Shown: positions 1 to 8,938, counted from the first letter of the stretch. The stretch is 64,000 nucleotides of DNA from JAHEJJ01 sp965212205 (GCA_965212205.1 CBDBUX010000019.1:329276-393275), one strand, 5' to 3'. Translations and numbers: made by a program. Notes: generated from the sequence alone by a model not told the origin.

Positions 1-291
1 AAAATTCTGACCCAGAGTAGGGTTTTTCATGTCCTGATATACAAAGGAAAGACCGGTATCCGGATATCCGTAGACTTGTTCCCATTCATTATGTCCAAAT
101 CTCTTCCTGTTTAATCCCAGGATAAAGCCGCCTGGATGCTCGGTAATCAAATGAGTGACATCGGCATTGTGCCGAATTACAGAGCCATAATACCCGCTGG
201 CTTCGAGCGTGAAGCTTTTCGGATCCTGTTCAGACTGAGCGGAACAGAGGAGTGTCCCAAAGAGCAAATAAAAAATAAACCGGACATTCAT
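1..291 (-). CDS. acyloxyacyl hydrolase (PagL-like), N-terminal part, cut by window edge
   Basis: The reading frame starts at an ATG at 291 and stays open for 97 codons to the first base of the window, so only the N-terminus is present. It opens with a hydrophobic signal peptide (MNVRFIFYLLFGTLLCSAQ). The segment with HNADVTHLITEHPGGFILG, followed by a tryptophan and tyrosine-rich stretch, resembles the Bacteroidota acyloxyacyl hydrolase family, outer-membrane barrels related to the lipid A 3-O-deacylase PagL. Catalytic residues would lie beyond the window and cannot be checked. A TACATTTG element on the minus strand at 298-305 is a candidate -7 box only a few bases before the start, so the leader would be very short. 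Confidence 0.65.
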   Translation of the reverse strand, partial: MNVRFIFYLLFGTLLCSAQSEQDPKSFTLEASGYYGSVIRHNADVTHLITEHPGGFILGLNRKRFGHNEWEQVYGYPDTGLSFVYQDMKNPTLGQNF

Positions 292-362
292 GGGGTGCAA
301 ATGTAGCTATTTGATCGAATTGTCAGCAGATATCAATAGGAATGAATTAAATGGTAACAGAC

Positions 363-1316
363 TCAGAATACCGCTTTGGCAATCGCTTTGATATTATCCG
401 ATTTTCCCATCGAATAATAATGTAAAACAGGGATCCCCGCGGCTTTTAACTCTTTCGACTGCTCTATCGCCCATTCGATTCCTACCTGACGAACTTGTTT
501 ATTATCCTTACAGGCCTCTACAGCATCAATCAGTTCCTGGGGAAGGTCGATCCTGAAGATCTGAGGTAAAATCTGAAGGTGCTTTTTGATCGCAATGGGC
601 TTTACGCCCGGAAGTATGGGTACATTGATGCCTTCTTTGCGCGCTGCGTCAACAAATTCAAAGTACTTTTTATTATCGAAAAACATCTGGGTCACCACAT
701 AATCTGCACCCAGTTTAATTTTATGTTTTAGCCATTTCAAATCTGTTTTCAATGAAGGTGCTTCCATATGTTTTTCCGGGTAACCCGCTACTCCTATGCA
801 GAAATCGGCATTATGATCGGTTTCTATAACTTCATGCAAATACTTTCCCCTTGTCAGGTTTCTAATCTGCTGTACCAGGTCTGAAGCATATAGATGCCCG
901 CCATATGTAGGTTCGAAATATTTTTCCTCTTTCATAGCATCTCCACGGAGCGCCATAATATTGTCGATACCGAGATAGTGACAGTCTACCAGAAGGTATT
1001 CTGTCTCTTCCTTGGTAAAACCACCACAGAGCACATGAGGTATGGTATCTACATCGAACTTGTGTTTAATAGAGGCACATATTCCCACGGTACCCGGCCT
1101 CATACGGGTTAATTTTTTATCGAGAAGTCCATCTCGGTCGATATATACATATTCTTCTCTCGATGTTGTTACATCGATAAAAGGCGGATTGAATTCCATA
1201 AGGGGTTCAATGTTTTTATGCAATTCGGTAATGCTACGTCCTTTAATAGGCGGTATGATCTCAAAAGAGAACAATGTTTCGCCCTTGGCTCTTTTTATAT
1301 GTTCGGTTACTTTCAT
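363..1316 (-). CDS. metF: methylenetetrahydrofolate reductase
   Basis: This 317-residue protein reduces 5,10-methylenetetrahydrofolate to 5-methyltetrahydrofolate, the methyl donor for methionine synthase. It has the length of bacterial MetF, a single FAD-binding TIM barrel. Visible family signatures are FSFEIIPP near residues 16-23 with the conserved Glu19, ALRGD at about 122-126, and GVAGYPEKH near 175. It lies 69 bases downstream of the two methionine synthase genes on the same strand. It is therefore probably the last gene of the SAM-I-controlled metH operon, which places methyl-donor supply under the same SAM feedback. The product call is secure. Confidence 0.96.
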   Translation of the reverse strand: MKVTEHIKRAKGETLFSFEIIPPIKGRSITELHKNIEPLMEFNPPFIDVTTSREEYVYIDRDGLLDKKLTRMRPGTVGICASIKHKFDVDTIPHVLCGGFTKEETEYLLVDCHYLGIDNIMALRGDAMKEEKYFEPTYGGHLYASDLVQQIRNLTRGKYLHEVIETDHNADFCIGVAGYPEKHMEAPSLKTDLKWLKHKIKLGADYVVTQMFFDNKKYFEFVDAARKEGINVPILPGVKPIAIKKHLQILPQIFRIDLPQELIDAVEACKDNKQVRQVGIEWAIEQSKELKAAGIPVLHYYSMGKSDNIKAIAKAVF

Positions 1317-1385
1317 TCCTATCTCATTAATGGTTGGTTATTCAGTTTGGTATACCAACGCATCTGTATTAACCAGATTCTATAT

Positions 1386-4076
1386 TTATGTGTTATCGTT
1401 CAAAGTTGGGGTGAGCCATTTGCGAGCTTCCTCCAGATCGATCCCTTTTCTTTTGGCATAGTCTGTTAACTGATCCTCCTGGATCTTTCCCAGTCCGAAA
1501 TACCGGGCTTGTGTATGCGCAAAATAATATCCGCTGACACTTGCTGCGGGCCACATCGCCAGGTTTTCTGTAAGCGTAACTCCAATGTTCTCTTCCACTT
1601 CTAGTATCTTCCATATAGTTAGCTTCTCGAGATGATCAGGACATGCCGGATATCCTGGAGCGGGTCGTATACCACGATATTTTTCACCGATCAATTCTTC
1701 ATTGGTGAGATGTTCTTTAATATCATAACCCCAATATTTGGTACGCACTAATTCATGGAGATATTCTGCAAATGCTTCGGCCAGACGATCTGCCAGTGCT
1801 TTGATCATGATAGAGCCATAGTCGTCCATATTGTCCTGATAGGCCTGGGCCAGTTCTGCAGTTCCAAATCCCGCCGTCACACAAAAACATCCGATATAAT
1901 CTTTAATACCGCTTTCCTCTGGGGCGATAAAATCGGACAGCGCCAGGTTGGGTATGCCCACCTTTTTCTTAGACTGCTGACGCAGTGTTCTAAAGTTTGT
2001 ATCTCCATGGGCGAGATTAACCAATATGTCATCTCCCTTGCTGTTAGCAGGAAAAATTCCAAAAACAGCTTTAGCTTCAAGCTTTCTTTCTTCGATGATT
2101 TCAGTGAGCATTTTTTGAGCATCATGAAACAATTCCCGGGCTTGATTGCCAACCAGGGAATCTTCCAGGATTTTAGGGTACTTCCCATGCAGATCCCAGC
2201 TCCTGAAAAAGGGCGACCAGTCGATATAGTCCACCAACTTTTTCATGTCGAAATCTTTAAACACATGCAAGCCTGGTATTTTGGGAACGGATATATCGCT
2301 GGTTGGCCAGTTGATTTGCAAACGGTTACTTCTGGCCTCTTCCAGGGTCAGGTATTCTTTTTGCTTTCTGCGCTTGAGGAATTTCTCCCTGAAAGACTCA
2401 TAATCGAGTTTTATTTCCTTTTTATAGGCATTCGAGTTCTTTTTATGCAGTAAATCGCCTACTACTGTGACTGCACGTGAGGCATCGTTTACATGTACCA
2501 CCGAAGCACTGTATTGAGGATCTATCTTGACCGCTGTATGTGCCTTACTGGTAGTTGCTCCCCCGATCAATAGCGGCAGTCGGAACTCCTGACGTTCCAT
2601 TTCCTTTGCCAGGAATACCATTTCGTCGAGCGAGGGCGTAATTAAACCGCTCAGCCCGATGATATCTACCTGATGCTCTTTTGCGGCTTCGATGATTTTT
2701 TCAGGAGGAACCATAACTCCAAGATCCACAATTTGGTAGTTATTGCAACTAAGTACAACACTGACAATATTCTTACCGATATCGTGTACATCTCCTTTAA
2801 CGGTGGCCATCAAAATTTTGCCGGCATGATTAGTGTTTTCTTCTTTGGCAGCCTCAATATATGGTGTGAGATGGGCTACCGCTTTTTTCATGACCCGTGC
2901 CGATTTAACCACTTGAGGCAAAAACATTTTCCCATTACCAAAAAGGTCTCCCACCACGTTCATTCCGGTCATCAGATGACCTTCAATGACCCCGAGCGGC
3001 CTGTTTACGGATAGCCTTGCCTCCTCTATATCCTCCTCAATATATTTATCGATTCCCTTAACCAATGCCCTGGTGATCCTTTCCTGTAACGGTTCAGATC
3101 TCCAGGCAAGATCCTCATTTTTGCTTTTTTTGGTCGTTTCCACGGTTTGAGCATAGTCCAGCAATCGTTCTGTAGCATCATCCCTGCGGTCCAGAATTAC
3201 ATCTTCAACATAGTCCAGAAGATCTTTTGGAATATCATCATAAATCTCCAGCATAGCCGGATTTACAATCCCGATATTCATCCCTGCTTTTATGGCATGG
3301 TATAAGAATACAGAATGCATAGCCTCCCTAACCGTATTATTTCCTCTAAAGCTAAAGGAGACGTTACTGACTCCGCCACTTACACTGCAATGTGGCAGAT
3401 TCTTCTTTACCCAGGCGGTGGCTTCGATAAAATCCAAGGCATTCCGCCTGTGTTCCTCCATCCCGGTGGCTACCGGGAATATATTCAGATCGAAGATGAT
3501 ATCTTCGGGAGGAAATCCGACCTGCCCGGTGAGCAAATCATACGAACGTTGCGCGATCTCAATCCTCCTTTTATAGTTGTCGGCCTGGCCAATTTCATCG
3601 AATGCCATAACGATTACCGCAGCACCATAGCGCCTGATCATTTTAGCCTGTAGGATGAATTCTTTTTCTCCTTCCTTTAAACTGATGGAGTTCACCACAC
3701 ATTTTCCCTGTACGGTTTGTAATCCGGCTTCAAGTATTTCCCATTTAGAACTATCGATCATTATGGGCACTCTTGCGATATCGGGTTCTGCGACGAGAAG
3801 GCTAAGAAATTTTACCATAGCCTGTTTACCATCGATCATCCCATCATCCATATTAACATCGATGATCTGGGCACCCCCTTCTACCTGATGACGTGCAATA
3901 TCGAGAGCTTCTTCGTACTTCTCCTCTTTGATAAGTCTGAGAAATTTCCTGGATCCCGCAACGTTGGTGCGTTCCCCTACATTTATGAAGTTGCTCTCGG
4001 GTGTCACCACCAGCGGCTCTAAACCCGATAATTTCAGGTATCTATCCCCTATTTTTTTATCTAAAACCTTCATCAT
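1386..4076 (-). CDS. metH: methionine synthase, folate/cobalamin/activation part of split MetH
   Basis: This 896-residue protein carries the C-terminal three modules of cobalamin-dependent methionine synthase. They are a pterin-binding domain (NFINVGERTNVAGSRKF at about 29-45), the cobalamin cap and Rossmann modules with the DxHxxG motif at 429-434 (His431 is the lower cobalt ligand), and the SAM-binding reactivation domain with RPAPGYPACPDH near residue 800. It lacks the homocysteine-binding barrel, which is encoded by the gene immediately upstream. The TGA of that gene is followed at once by this ATG, so the two are very likely translationally coupled and act as one enzyme. Splitting at this domain border occurs elsewhere in Bacteroidota. 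Expression should follow the SAM-I riboswitch at 5178-5280. Confidence 0.95.
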   Translation of the reverse strand: MMKVLDKKIGDRYLKLSGLEPLVVTPESNFINVGERTNVAGSRKFLRLIKEEKYEEALDIARHQVEGGAQIIDVNMDDGMIDGKQAMVKFLSLLVAEPDIARVPIMIDSSKWEILEAGLQTVQGKCVVNSISLKEGEKEFILQAKMIRRYGAAVIVMAFDEIGQADNYKRRIEIAQRSYDLLTGQVGFPPEDIIFDLNIFPVATGMEEHRRNALDFIEATAWVKKNLPHCSVSGGVSNVSFSFRGNNTVREAMHSVFLYHAIKAGMNIGIVNPAMLEIYDDIPKDLLDYVEDVILDRRDDATERLLDYAQTVETTKKSKNEDLAWRSEPLQERITRALVKGIDKYIEEDIEEARLSVNRPLGVIEGHLMTGMNVVGDLFGNGKMFLPQVVKSARVMKKAVAHLTPYIEAAKEENTNHAGKILMATVKGDVHDIGKNIVSVVLSCNNYQIVDLGVMVPPEKIIEAAKEHQVDIIGLSGLITPSLDEMVFLAKEMERQEFRLPLLIGGATTSKAHTAVKIDPQYSASVVHVNDASRAVTVVGDLLHKKNSNAYKKEIKLDYESFREKFLKRRKQKEYLTLEEARSNRLQINWPTSDISVPKIPGLHVFKDFDMKKLVDYIDWSPFFRSWDLHGKYPKILEDSLVGNQARELFHDAQKMLTEIIEERKLEAKAVFGIFPANSKGDDILVNLAHGDTNFRTLRQQSKKKVGIPNLALSDFIAPEESGIKDYIGCFCVTAGFGTAELAQAYQDNMDDYGSIMIKALADRLAEAFAEYLHELVRTKYWGYDIKEHLTNEELIGEKYRGIRPAPGYPACPDHLEKLTIWKILEVEENIGVTLTENLAMWPAASVSGYYFAHTQARYFGLGKIQEDQLTDYAKRKGIDLEEARKWLTPTLNDNT

Positions 4077-5117
4077 TCAAAAGGTAGACCAAGGTTCCAC
4101 CGATACACTCGGAATAGTCCTGGGTTTATAATTCTTAACTAATTTGGTAATGGCTTTGATATGTGCAGGGGTAGTTCCGCAACACCCTCCCACGATATTA
4201 ACGAGCTTTTTTTCCAGATAAATTCGAATTTGATCGGCCATTTGCTGTGGTGACTGATCGTATTCTCCAAAAGCATTCGGCAGGCCGGCATTGGGATGAG
4301 CAGAGACTGCAAAGCCCGATTTTGCGGATAAAATCTCGAGATAAGGTGTCAGCTGATCAGCGCCCAGCGCACAATTAAAACCTATGGATAATAGTGGAAT
4401 ATGAGAAACAGATACCATAAATGCTTCGGCTGTCTGGCCAGATAATGTTCTTCCTGAAGCGTCTGTTATTGTTCCGCTGAGCATTATTGGAACATCTATT
4501 TGTTTTTCTTCTTTGACCTCCTCAATTGCGAATAATGCCGCCTTGGCATTCAAGGTGTCAAAAATGGTCTCGACCAGCAGGATATCAACTCCGCCATCGA
4601 GCAGTCCCACAATCTGTTCTTTATAAGCAAGGCTTAATTCTTTGAAGGTAATCGCACGAAATCCAGGGTCATTTACATCTGGAGACATGCTGGTGGTTTT
4701 ATTAGTCGGCCCGATGCTCCCGGCTACAAATCTCGGCTTTTCCGGTTCTATTGTAGTGAATTCATCCGCCACCTTTTTCGCAATTCTGGCCGCTTCGAAG
4801 TTGATCTCGTATACCAAGTTTTCCATTTGATAATCTGCCATCCCCACGCTGGTGCTCGAAAATGTATTCGTCTCGACAATATCAGCTCCGGCCTCGAAAT
4901 ATTTTCGATGGATTTCAGCGATCGCTTCGGGTTGTGTAAGCGTCAGCAAATCGTTGTTTCCCTGCAAAGAAACGGGCCAGTCCTCGAATCGGCTGGAGCG
5001 AAAATCTTTTTCAGAAAAGCGGTATTGCTGTAACATGGTTCCCATGGCGCCATCCAGGACCAGTATTCTTTTTTCAAGTACGTCTTTAATCGCAGACATA
5101 ATAAACGGGGTGGCCAT
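4077..5117 (-). CDS. metH: homocysteine S-methyltransferase barrel of split MetH
   Basis: This 346-residue protein is the N-terminal homocysteine-binding (Zn) TIM barrel of cobalamin-dependent methionine synthase as a separate polypeptide. It begins with the family signature LDGAMGTMLQ (residues 21-30). The three zinc ligands are present: Cys249 in GFNCALGA and Cys312-Cys313 in GGCCGTTPAH. The start at 5117 is preceded at 5-base spacing by AAAAAGG, a Shine-Dalgarno-like sequence that is unusual for this phylum and that the riboswitch leader can mask. A second Met lies at residue 7. It abuts the folate/cobalamin part with no gap, so both halves are made together. It is the first gene of the SAM-I-led metH-metH-metF operon. 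Confidence 0.95.
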   Translation of the reverse strand: MATPFIMSAIKDVLEKRILVLDGAMGTMLQQYRFSEKDFRSSRFEDWPVSLQGNNDLLTLTQPEAIAEIHRKYFEAGADIVETNTFSSTSVGMADYQMENLVYEINFEAARIAKKVADEFTTIEPEKPRFVAGSIGPTNKTTSMSPDVNDPGFRAITFKELSLAYKEQIVGLLDGGVDILLVETIFDTLNAKAALFAIEEVKEEKQIDVPIMLSGTITDASGRTLSGQTAEAFMVSVSHIPLLSIGFNCALGADQLTPYLEILSAKSGFAVSAHPNAGLPNAFGEYDQSPQQMADQIRIYLEKKLVNIVGGCCGTTPAHIKAITKLVKNYKPRTIPSVSVEPWSTF

Positions 5118-5177
5118 TGTGGCCTTTTTATAGTGATGATCAAGAAAGGATTAGAATAGATGAATCTACCTTTGCGG

Positions 5178-5280
5178 GTTATCTTCCCCCGGGATGCAGG
5201 GATAGAATGTAGCACCTTCTTTAAAGATAAAGGGTTGCTAAGGTCTCAACGGGTCTATTCCCTCCACCTTTCTTGATAAC
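5178..5280 (-). promoter_or_regulatory. SAM-I (S-box) riboswitch upstream of metH
   Basis: On the minus strand the leader reads GUUAUCAAGAAAGGUGGAGG, then GAGACCUUAGCAACC, then AAGGUGCUACAUUCUA, and closes with AAGAUAAC. This is the order and sequence of the S-box core, with P1 formed by GUUAUC and GAUAAC. Just downstream, plus-strand 5139-5149 encodes CCUUUCUUGAU, which is complementary over 11 bases to the 5' strand of P1; CCUUU of the same element can also pair with the AAAAAGG before the metH start. This suggests translational control (see findings). A weak -7-like TTTCTTTG lies at 5307-5314. The 329-base gap 5118-5446 otherwise holds only the terminator at 5372-5410. Confidence 0.93.
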
Positions 5281-5371
5281 ATTTCAGTGAAATAATGAAC
5301 TCAATGCAAAGAAAAGGTAGTTGGGGATTATAAGCAAGATTTTGCGGGATTATTTAGTTAGGATCCATATC

Positions 5372-5410
5372 GAAAAGGCCCCGAAAACTAACGATTTCCA
5401 GGGCCTTTCT
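5372..5410 (-). terminator. Rho-independent terminator after the siroheme genes
   Basis: GAAAGGCCC and GGGCCTTTTC form an 8-base perfect stem (plus-strand arms 5374-5381 and 5401-5408) around a 19-base loop. It lies about 40 bases after the stop of the Met8-like gene on the minus strand and ends in a short T-rich tail, so it probably closes the cysH-sir-cobA operon. Confidence 0.6.
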
Positions 5411-5446
5411 ACCAATTATGAACTAAAAAACACTAATAGTAAAAAG

Positions 5447-6031
5447 CTAGAAATCGTCCTTATCGACCAAAATTTCGGTCAGACGATTCATTTTTTGCAC
5501 TTTATGTTCGAAATCGCCTTTAAGTTTCTTGCGGTATCTATTGAGATTTTCCACCATAGTACTGATATCTTCGGGCAACACCTCCTCGAAAAATTGTCGT
5601 AGACGTTTAGCCGTTGTAGGTGATTTTCCATTTGTGGAAATGGCAAGCTTAACATGGCCCTTGGTGACAATACCTCCCATATAAAAATCACAAAGGGGAG
5701 GATTATCGGCTACGTTGATTAATTTGTCCATCGATCTGCAATCTCTATATATCTCAAGGTTGGTCGCAGGCTTATCGGTAGCAGCAATTACAATATAATA
5801 TCCCTGAAGATAGTCCGGGTTATATTTATCGATAATCAACTCAACATTATATGCCTGGGCAATTCTCCTTGTTCCCTCCCTGATCAATGGGGCCAGGATG
5901 GTAACCCGGGCATCCGGACTCGATTTTGTTAGAAAGTTTAACTTTTCTTCGGCAACAAAACCACCACCTACGATGAGAATCCGAAGATTTGATGACTTTA
6001 GAAATATAGGATAGAGTGTATTGCGCTCCAT
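5447..6031 (-). CDS. precorrin-2 dehydrogenase / sirohydrochlorin ferrochelatase (Met8/CysG-N type)
   Basis: The 194-residue protein has an N-terminal NAD-binding Rossmann motif (ILIVGGGFVAEEK), the NVADNPPLCDFYMGG segment and the SPTTAKRLRQFFEE dimerisation segment of the CysG-N/Met8 family. It oxidises precorrin-2 to sirohydrochlorin and probably inserts iron to give siroheme. I chose the ATG at 6031 because it follows the stop of cobA by one base; an in-frame TTG at 6040 would overlap cobA. It works directly after CobA and supplies siroheme to the reductase encoded at 6851-8938. Whether it chelates iron as well as oxidising cannot be read from the sequence. Confidence 0.9.
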   Translation of the reverse strand: MERNTLYPIFLKSSNLRILIVGGGFVAEEKLNFLTKSSPDARVTILAPLIREGTRRIAQAYNVELIIDKYNPDYLQGYYIVIAATDKPATNLEIYRDCRSMDKLINVADNPPLCDFYMGGIVTKGHVKLAISTNGKSPTTAKRLRQFFEEVLPEDISTMVENLNRYRKKLKGDFEHKVQKMNRLTEILVDKDDF

Positions 6032-6032
6032 T

Positions 6033-6848
6033 TTAAGCAAGTTGTTTTGTTAGCTGTTTCTGGGTATTAAGTAGTTTCTCATGGTGATTTACCACCTCTC
6101 CGATGATAATAATTGCCGGATTGCTGAGTGATAACTTCTCTACCTCGCTTTGGATCGTATCGATTGTGCCAATTCCCATTTTTTGGTTAATTGTGGTTCC
6201 GTTTTGAATTACGGCCAACGGTAATTTTCCTTTGCCTTCCTTCTTAAAACAGTCTACAATAGCATTGAGTTTAGACATCCCCATCAAAATCACAACGGTC
6301 GCAGTTGATTTGGCTGCAAGGGATACATCTGATGACAAACGGTGGTTTCGCGTGGTGCCGGTAATCACCCAGAAACTTTCAGCGGCGCCTCTTTTTGTAA
6401 CCGGGATATTCATAGCCGCCGGGACAGCCACTGCAGAGGATATGCCGGGTATAACTTTTACTTCAACTCCATGCGCCGAAGCATATTCCATTTCTTCAGC
6501 ACCCCTGCCAAAAACAAAGGGGTCGCCCCCTTTTAATCGCACAACATGCTTACCCTGATGCGCACGCTGTACTATCAGCTCGTTGATCTGTTCCTGTTGG
6601 AAGGCATAACAGCCTTTTCGCTTGCCGACGTAAATATGCTCTGCATTCTTAGCATGGTTTAACAACTCAGGATCGATCAAAGCGTCGTATAAAACCGTAT
6701 CGGCACTTTGAAGGGCCTTAATGGCCTTTAAGGTGATCAGCTCGGGATCGCCCGGGCCGGCTCCTACCACAGACAGCGAACCGAATTGTGTCTTTCCAAT
6801 CGGATCATGGAAGTCAGGACTGGTAATATGTTTTATTGTGTTAGGCAT
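6033..6848 (-). CDS. cobA: uroporphyrinogen-III C-methyltransferase
   Basis: This 271-residue SUMT transfers two methyl groups from SAM to uroporphyrinogen III to give precorrin-2, the first step of siroheme synthesis. The tetrapyrrole methylase signatures are VGAGPGDPELITLKA near residues 28-42 and KGGDPFVFGRGAEE near 105-118. It has the length of a stand-alone CobA, without the dehydrogenase part of CysG, which is encoded separately by the next gene. It starts two bases after the stop of the sulfite/nitrite reductase gene, so the three form a tight operon that makes both the enzyme and its cofactor. Confidence 0.95.
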   Translation of the reverse strand: MPNTIKHITSPDFHDPIGKTQFGSLSVVGAGPGDPELITLKAIKALQSADTVLYDALIDPELLNHAKNAEHIYVGKRKGCYAFQQEQINELIVQRAHQGKHVVRLKGGDPFVFGRGAEEMEYASAHGVEVKVIPGISSAVAVPAAMNIPVTKRGAAESFWVITGTTRNHRLSSDVSLAAKSTATVVILMGMSKLNAIVDCFKKEGKGKLPLAVIQNGTTINQKMGIGTIDTIQSEVEKLSLSNPAIIIIGEVVNHHEKLLNTQKQLTKQLA

Positions 6849-6850
6849 CC

Positions 6851-8938
6851 TTAAGCAAGCTGTAGTTCTTTGGCTCTGTAGACCTCTGCCATTTTTAAAA
6901 AATCCTCTGCTGCTTTGAGGTAAGTTCTGGCAAAACTTTCAGAAGCTTCTTTTTTGTTGATTTGTAACACCAGCTCCTCGAAGGAAAGCCCCAAAGGAAA
7001 TCTATTACTTTCTACAAAAAACCTTTGGAAGTCTTTGATTATGCTGGCATGGGTGTTCGTCTTGGTGTTTTCTGATGTCAAAAGCGCTTTGGCACTATTT
7101 ACCAGGGCGGAGTAGGAATAATAAATACTAGCAGCCCATTTATCATTTTCAATACTCTCATTTGCCTGAATTAACTTCTCTTCGCTTTCAAACAGCAGGG
7201 TAGCGACCAGATCGATAACTACCCCGGCACATTCACCCACCCCGATGGCTTTTTTATACCGCTCGCTACTCCCCCAGTCGATGAGTTCTTCCGGTTCCAA
7301 ACTATCGATATTGGCCAGGGGTTTCAAGAGGTCATAGAAGTACTTTTCGCCTTGTTTGACATAATAATTTTCGAAGTTTTCTTCTCCATTTTTTTCGTAA
7401 TCTATAAGAATACGGCGTAATGCCTCGGGCCCTCTTTTACTGGGTATTTTAATAACCTTATCGGCAAATCTTCCGGCTCCATTGCCAAGGTTTCCTCCAC
7501 CCAGAAGGACCTGCAGGGCTGGAGCCACTCGTTTATCCTTTGTTCGAATAGACATCCCCTGAAAACCGATATGAGCCATGGTATGTTGTCCACAGGCATT
7601 CATACAGCCACTGATCTTGATCACAAGATCAGGATTGTTGATATACCAGGGAAATTCATTTTTAATTGTACGTTCTAATTCCAAAGCTATCCCGGTGCTG
7701 CTGGCTATGCCAAGATTGCAGGTGTCTGTACCAGGGCAAGCTGTGATATCGGCGGCTTTGTTATATCCGGGATCGGCAAATCCAAGTCTGCTCAATTCAT
7801 TGAATAATAATGGCAGGGCCTCTTGCCTGATAAAAGGAATCAGTATGTTTTGTCGCAACGTCAATCTTATTTCACCGGCTCCATATCTCTCCACCAGATC
7901 TGCTAGTTGCCTGGCTTTTGCGGTATAGAAATCACCTAATGTTACCTTGATCCCTATAGCCACAAAGCCCTTTTGTTTTTGAGGTAATATATTCGTCGCC
8001 TTCCAATTTTCATAAGAAATTCTGTCACTAACTTCTGCCTCAGGTAATACCTGATCAGAAATAATGACATCGGGATAGGCCGCTGGGTCTATCTCATATA
8101 CCTTATGTTCCAAGGCCTGTTCTTCTTCAGACAGCAATACTTTGAATCGTTCCAAACCCAGGTCTCTCAACAGGAATTTCATTCGTGCCCTTGCCCTGCT
8201 TTTTCGTTCCCCAAAGCGATCGAACACCCTTATCACGCCTTCCATCAAAGGGATGATCTTATGGGCCGGCAGGAAATCATAGAGTAAATCTGCATGTCTG
8301 GGTTGTGACCCTAAACCACCACCGAGCATCACCTGGAAACCCCTGACACCCTCCTGAATTTTAGCGATAAATCCCAGGTCGTGCATATATGAAAGCCCGC
8401 TATCAGCCTCAGTAGCCGAGAATGATACCTTAAACTTCCTGCCGAGTTCCTGTCCCACAGGGTTTCTCAGAAAATATTCGAATACGGCCTGGGCATAAGG
8501 AGATACATCGAAGGCTTCGTCAGGATCGATCCCTGCAGTCTCACTGGCGGTCACGTTCCTTACGGTATTCCCACAAGCCTCCCTCAGGGTAACCCGATCT
8601 TTTTCGAGTTGTGCCCATAATTCTGGTGTTCTTTCGAGATCTACATGGTGAATCTGAATGTCCTGACGGGTAGTGATATGCAGACGGCCTGTGGAATATT
8701 CATCAGCTACATCACAAATACGGTTTAGCTGATTTGAGCTCACCTTCCCGTAGGGTAATTTTATACGTATCATCTGAACGCCCGGTTGACGCTGGCCATA
8801 AACTCCCCTGGCCAGGCGTAGACTACGAAATTTTTCTTCATCCAGATCGCCCTCTTTGAACTGCCTTATTTTTTTCTCGAGCTCAAGGATATCTTTTTGG
8901 ACAATCGGATCTTCAATCTCAGATCTGAAACTTTTCAT
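6851..8938 (-). CDS. siroheme sulfite/nitrite reductase with C-terminal HEPN-like domain
   Basis: The 695-residue protein has the two-fold ferredoxin-like and siroheme/4Fe-4S domains of assimilatory sulfite and nitrite reductases over residues 1-555. The cluster ligands are Cys401 and Cys407 (ACPGTDTCNLG) and Cys445 and Cys449 (SGCMNACGQH), the family's CX5C...CX3C pattern. The siroheme-side arginines and lysines (RLHITTRQDIQIH) are present. Residues 570-695 are extra. They look helical and resemble a HEPN domain (WAASIYYSYSALVNSAKALL). The setting with cysH, cobA and the Met8-like gene, and no nitrate genes, favours sulfite over nitrite as substrate. The electron donor is not encoded here. 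The start at 8938 gives the expected N-terminus. Confidence 0.88.
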   Translation of the reverse strand: MKSFRSEIEDPIVQKDILELEKKIRQFKEGDLDEEKFRSLRLARGVYGQRQPGVQMIRIKLPYGKVSSNQLNRICDVADEYSTGRLHITTRQDIQIHHVDLERTPELWAQLEKDRVTLREACGNTVRNVTASETAGIDPDEAFDVSPYAQAVFEYFLRNPVGQELGRKFKVSFSATEADSGLSYMHDLGFIAKIQEGVRGFQVMLGGGLGSQPRHADLLYDFLPAHKIIPLMEGVIRVFDRFGERKSRARARMKFLLRDLGLERFKVLLSEEEQALEHKVYEIDPAAYPDVIISDQVLPEAEVSDRISYENWKATNILPQKQKGFVAIGIKVTLGDFYTAKARQLADLVERYGAGEIRLTLRQNILIPFIRQEALPLLFNELSRLGFADPGYNKAADITACPGTDTCNLGIASSTGIALELERTIKNEFPWYINNPDLVIKISGCMNACGQHTMAHIGFQGMSIRTKDKRVAPALQVLLGGGNLGNGAGRFADKVIKIPSKRGPEALRRILIDYEKNGEENFENYYVKQGEKYFYDLLKPLANIDSLEPEELIDWGSSERYKKAIGVGECAGVVIDLVATLLFESEEKLIQANESIENDKWAASIYYSYSALVNSAKALLTSENTKTNTHASIIKDFQRFFVESNRFPLGLSFEELVLQINKKEASESFARTYLKAAEDFLKMAEVYRAKELQLA

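Noticed and set aside
1755..2453. 232-codon open frame on the plus strand within metH
   Set aside because: It lies opposite a clearly conserved gene, has no recognisable domain and ends inside it. It is a shadow of the metH codon pattern.
5118..5177. Hairpin GGCC-ACAAT-GGCC at the metH start as a terminator
   Set aside because: The stem is four bases, overlaps the start codon and has no T-run. It may affect translation but is not a terminator.
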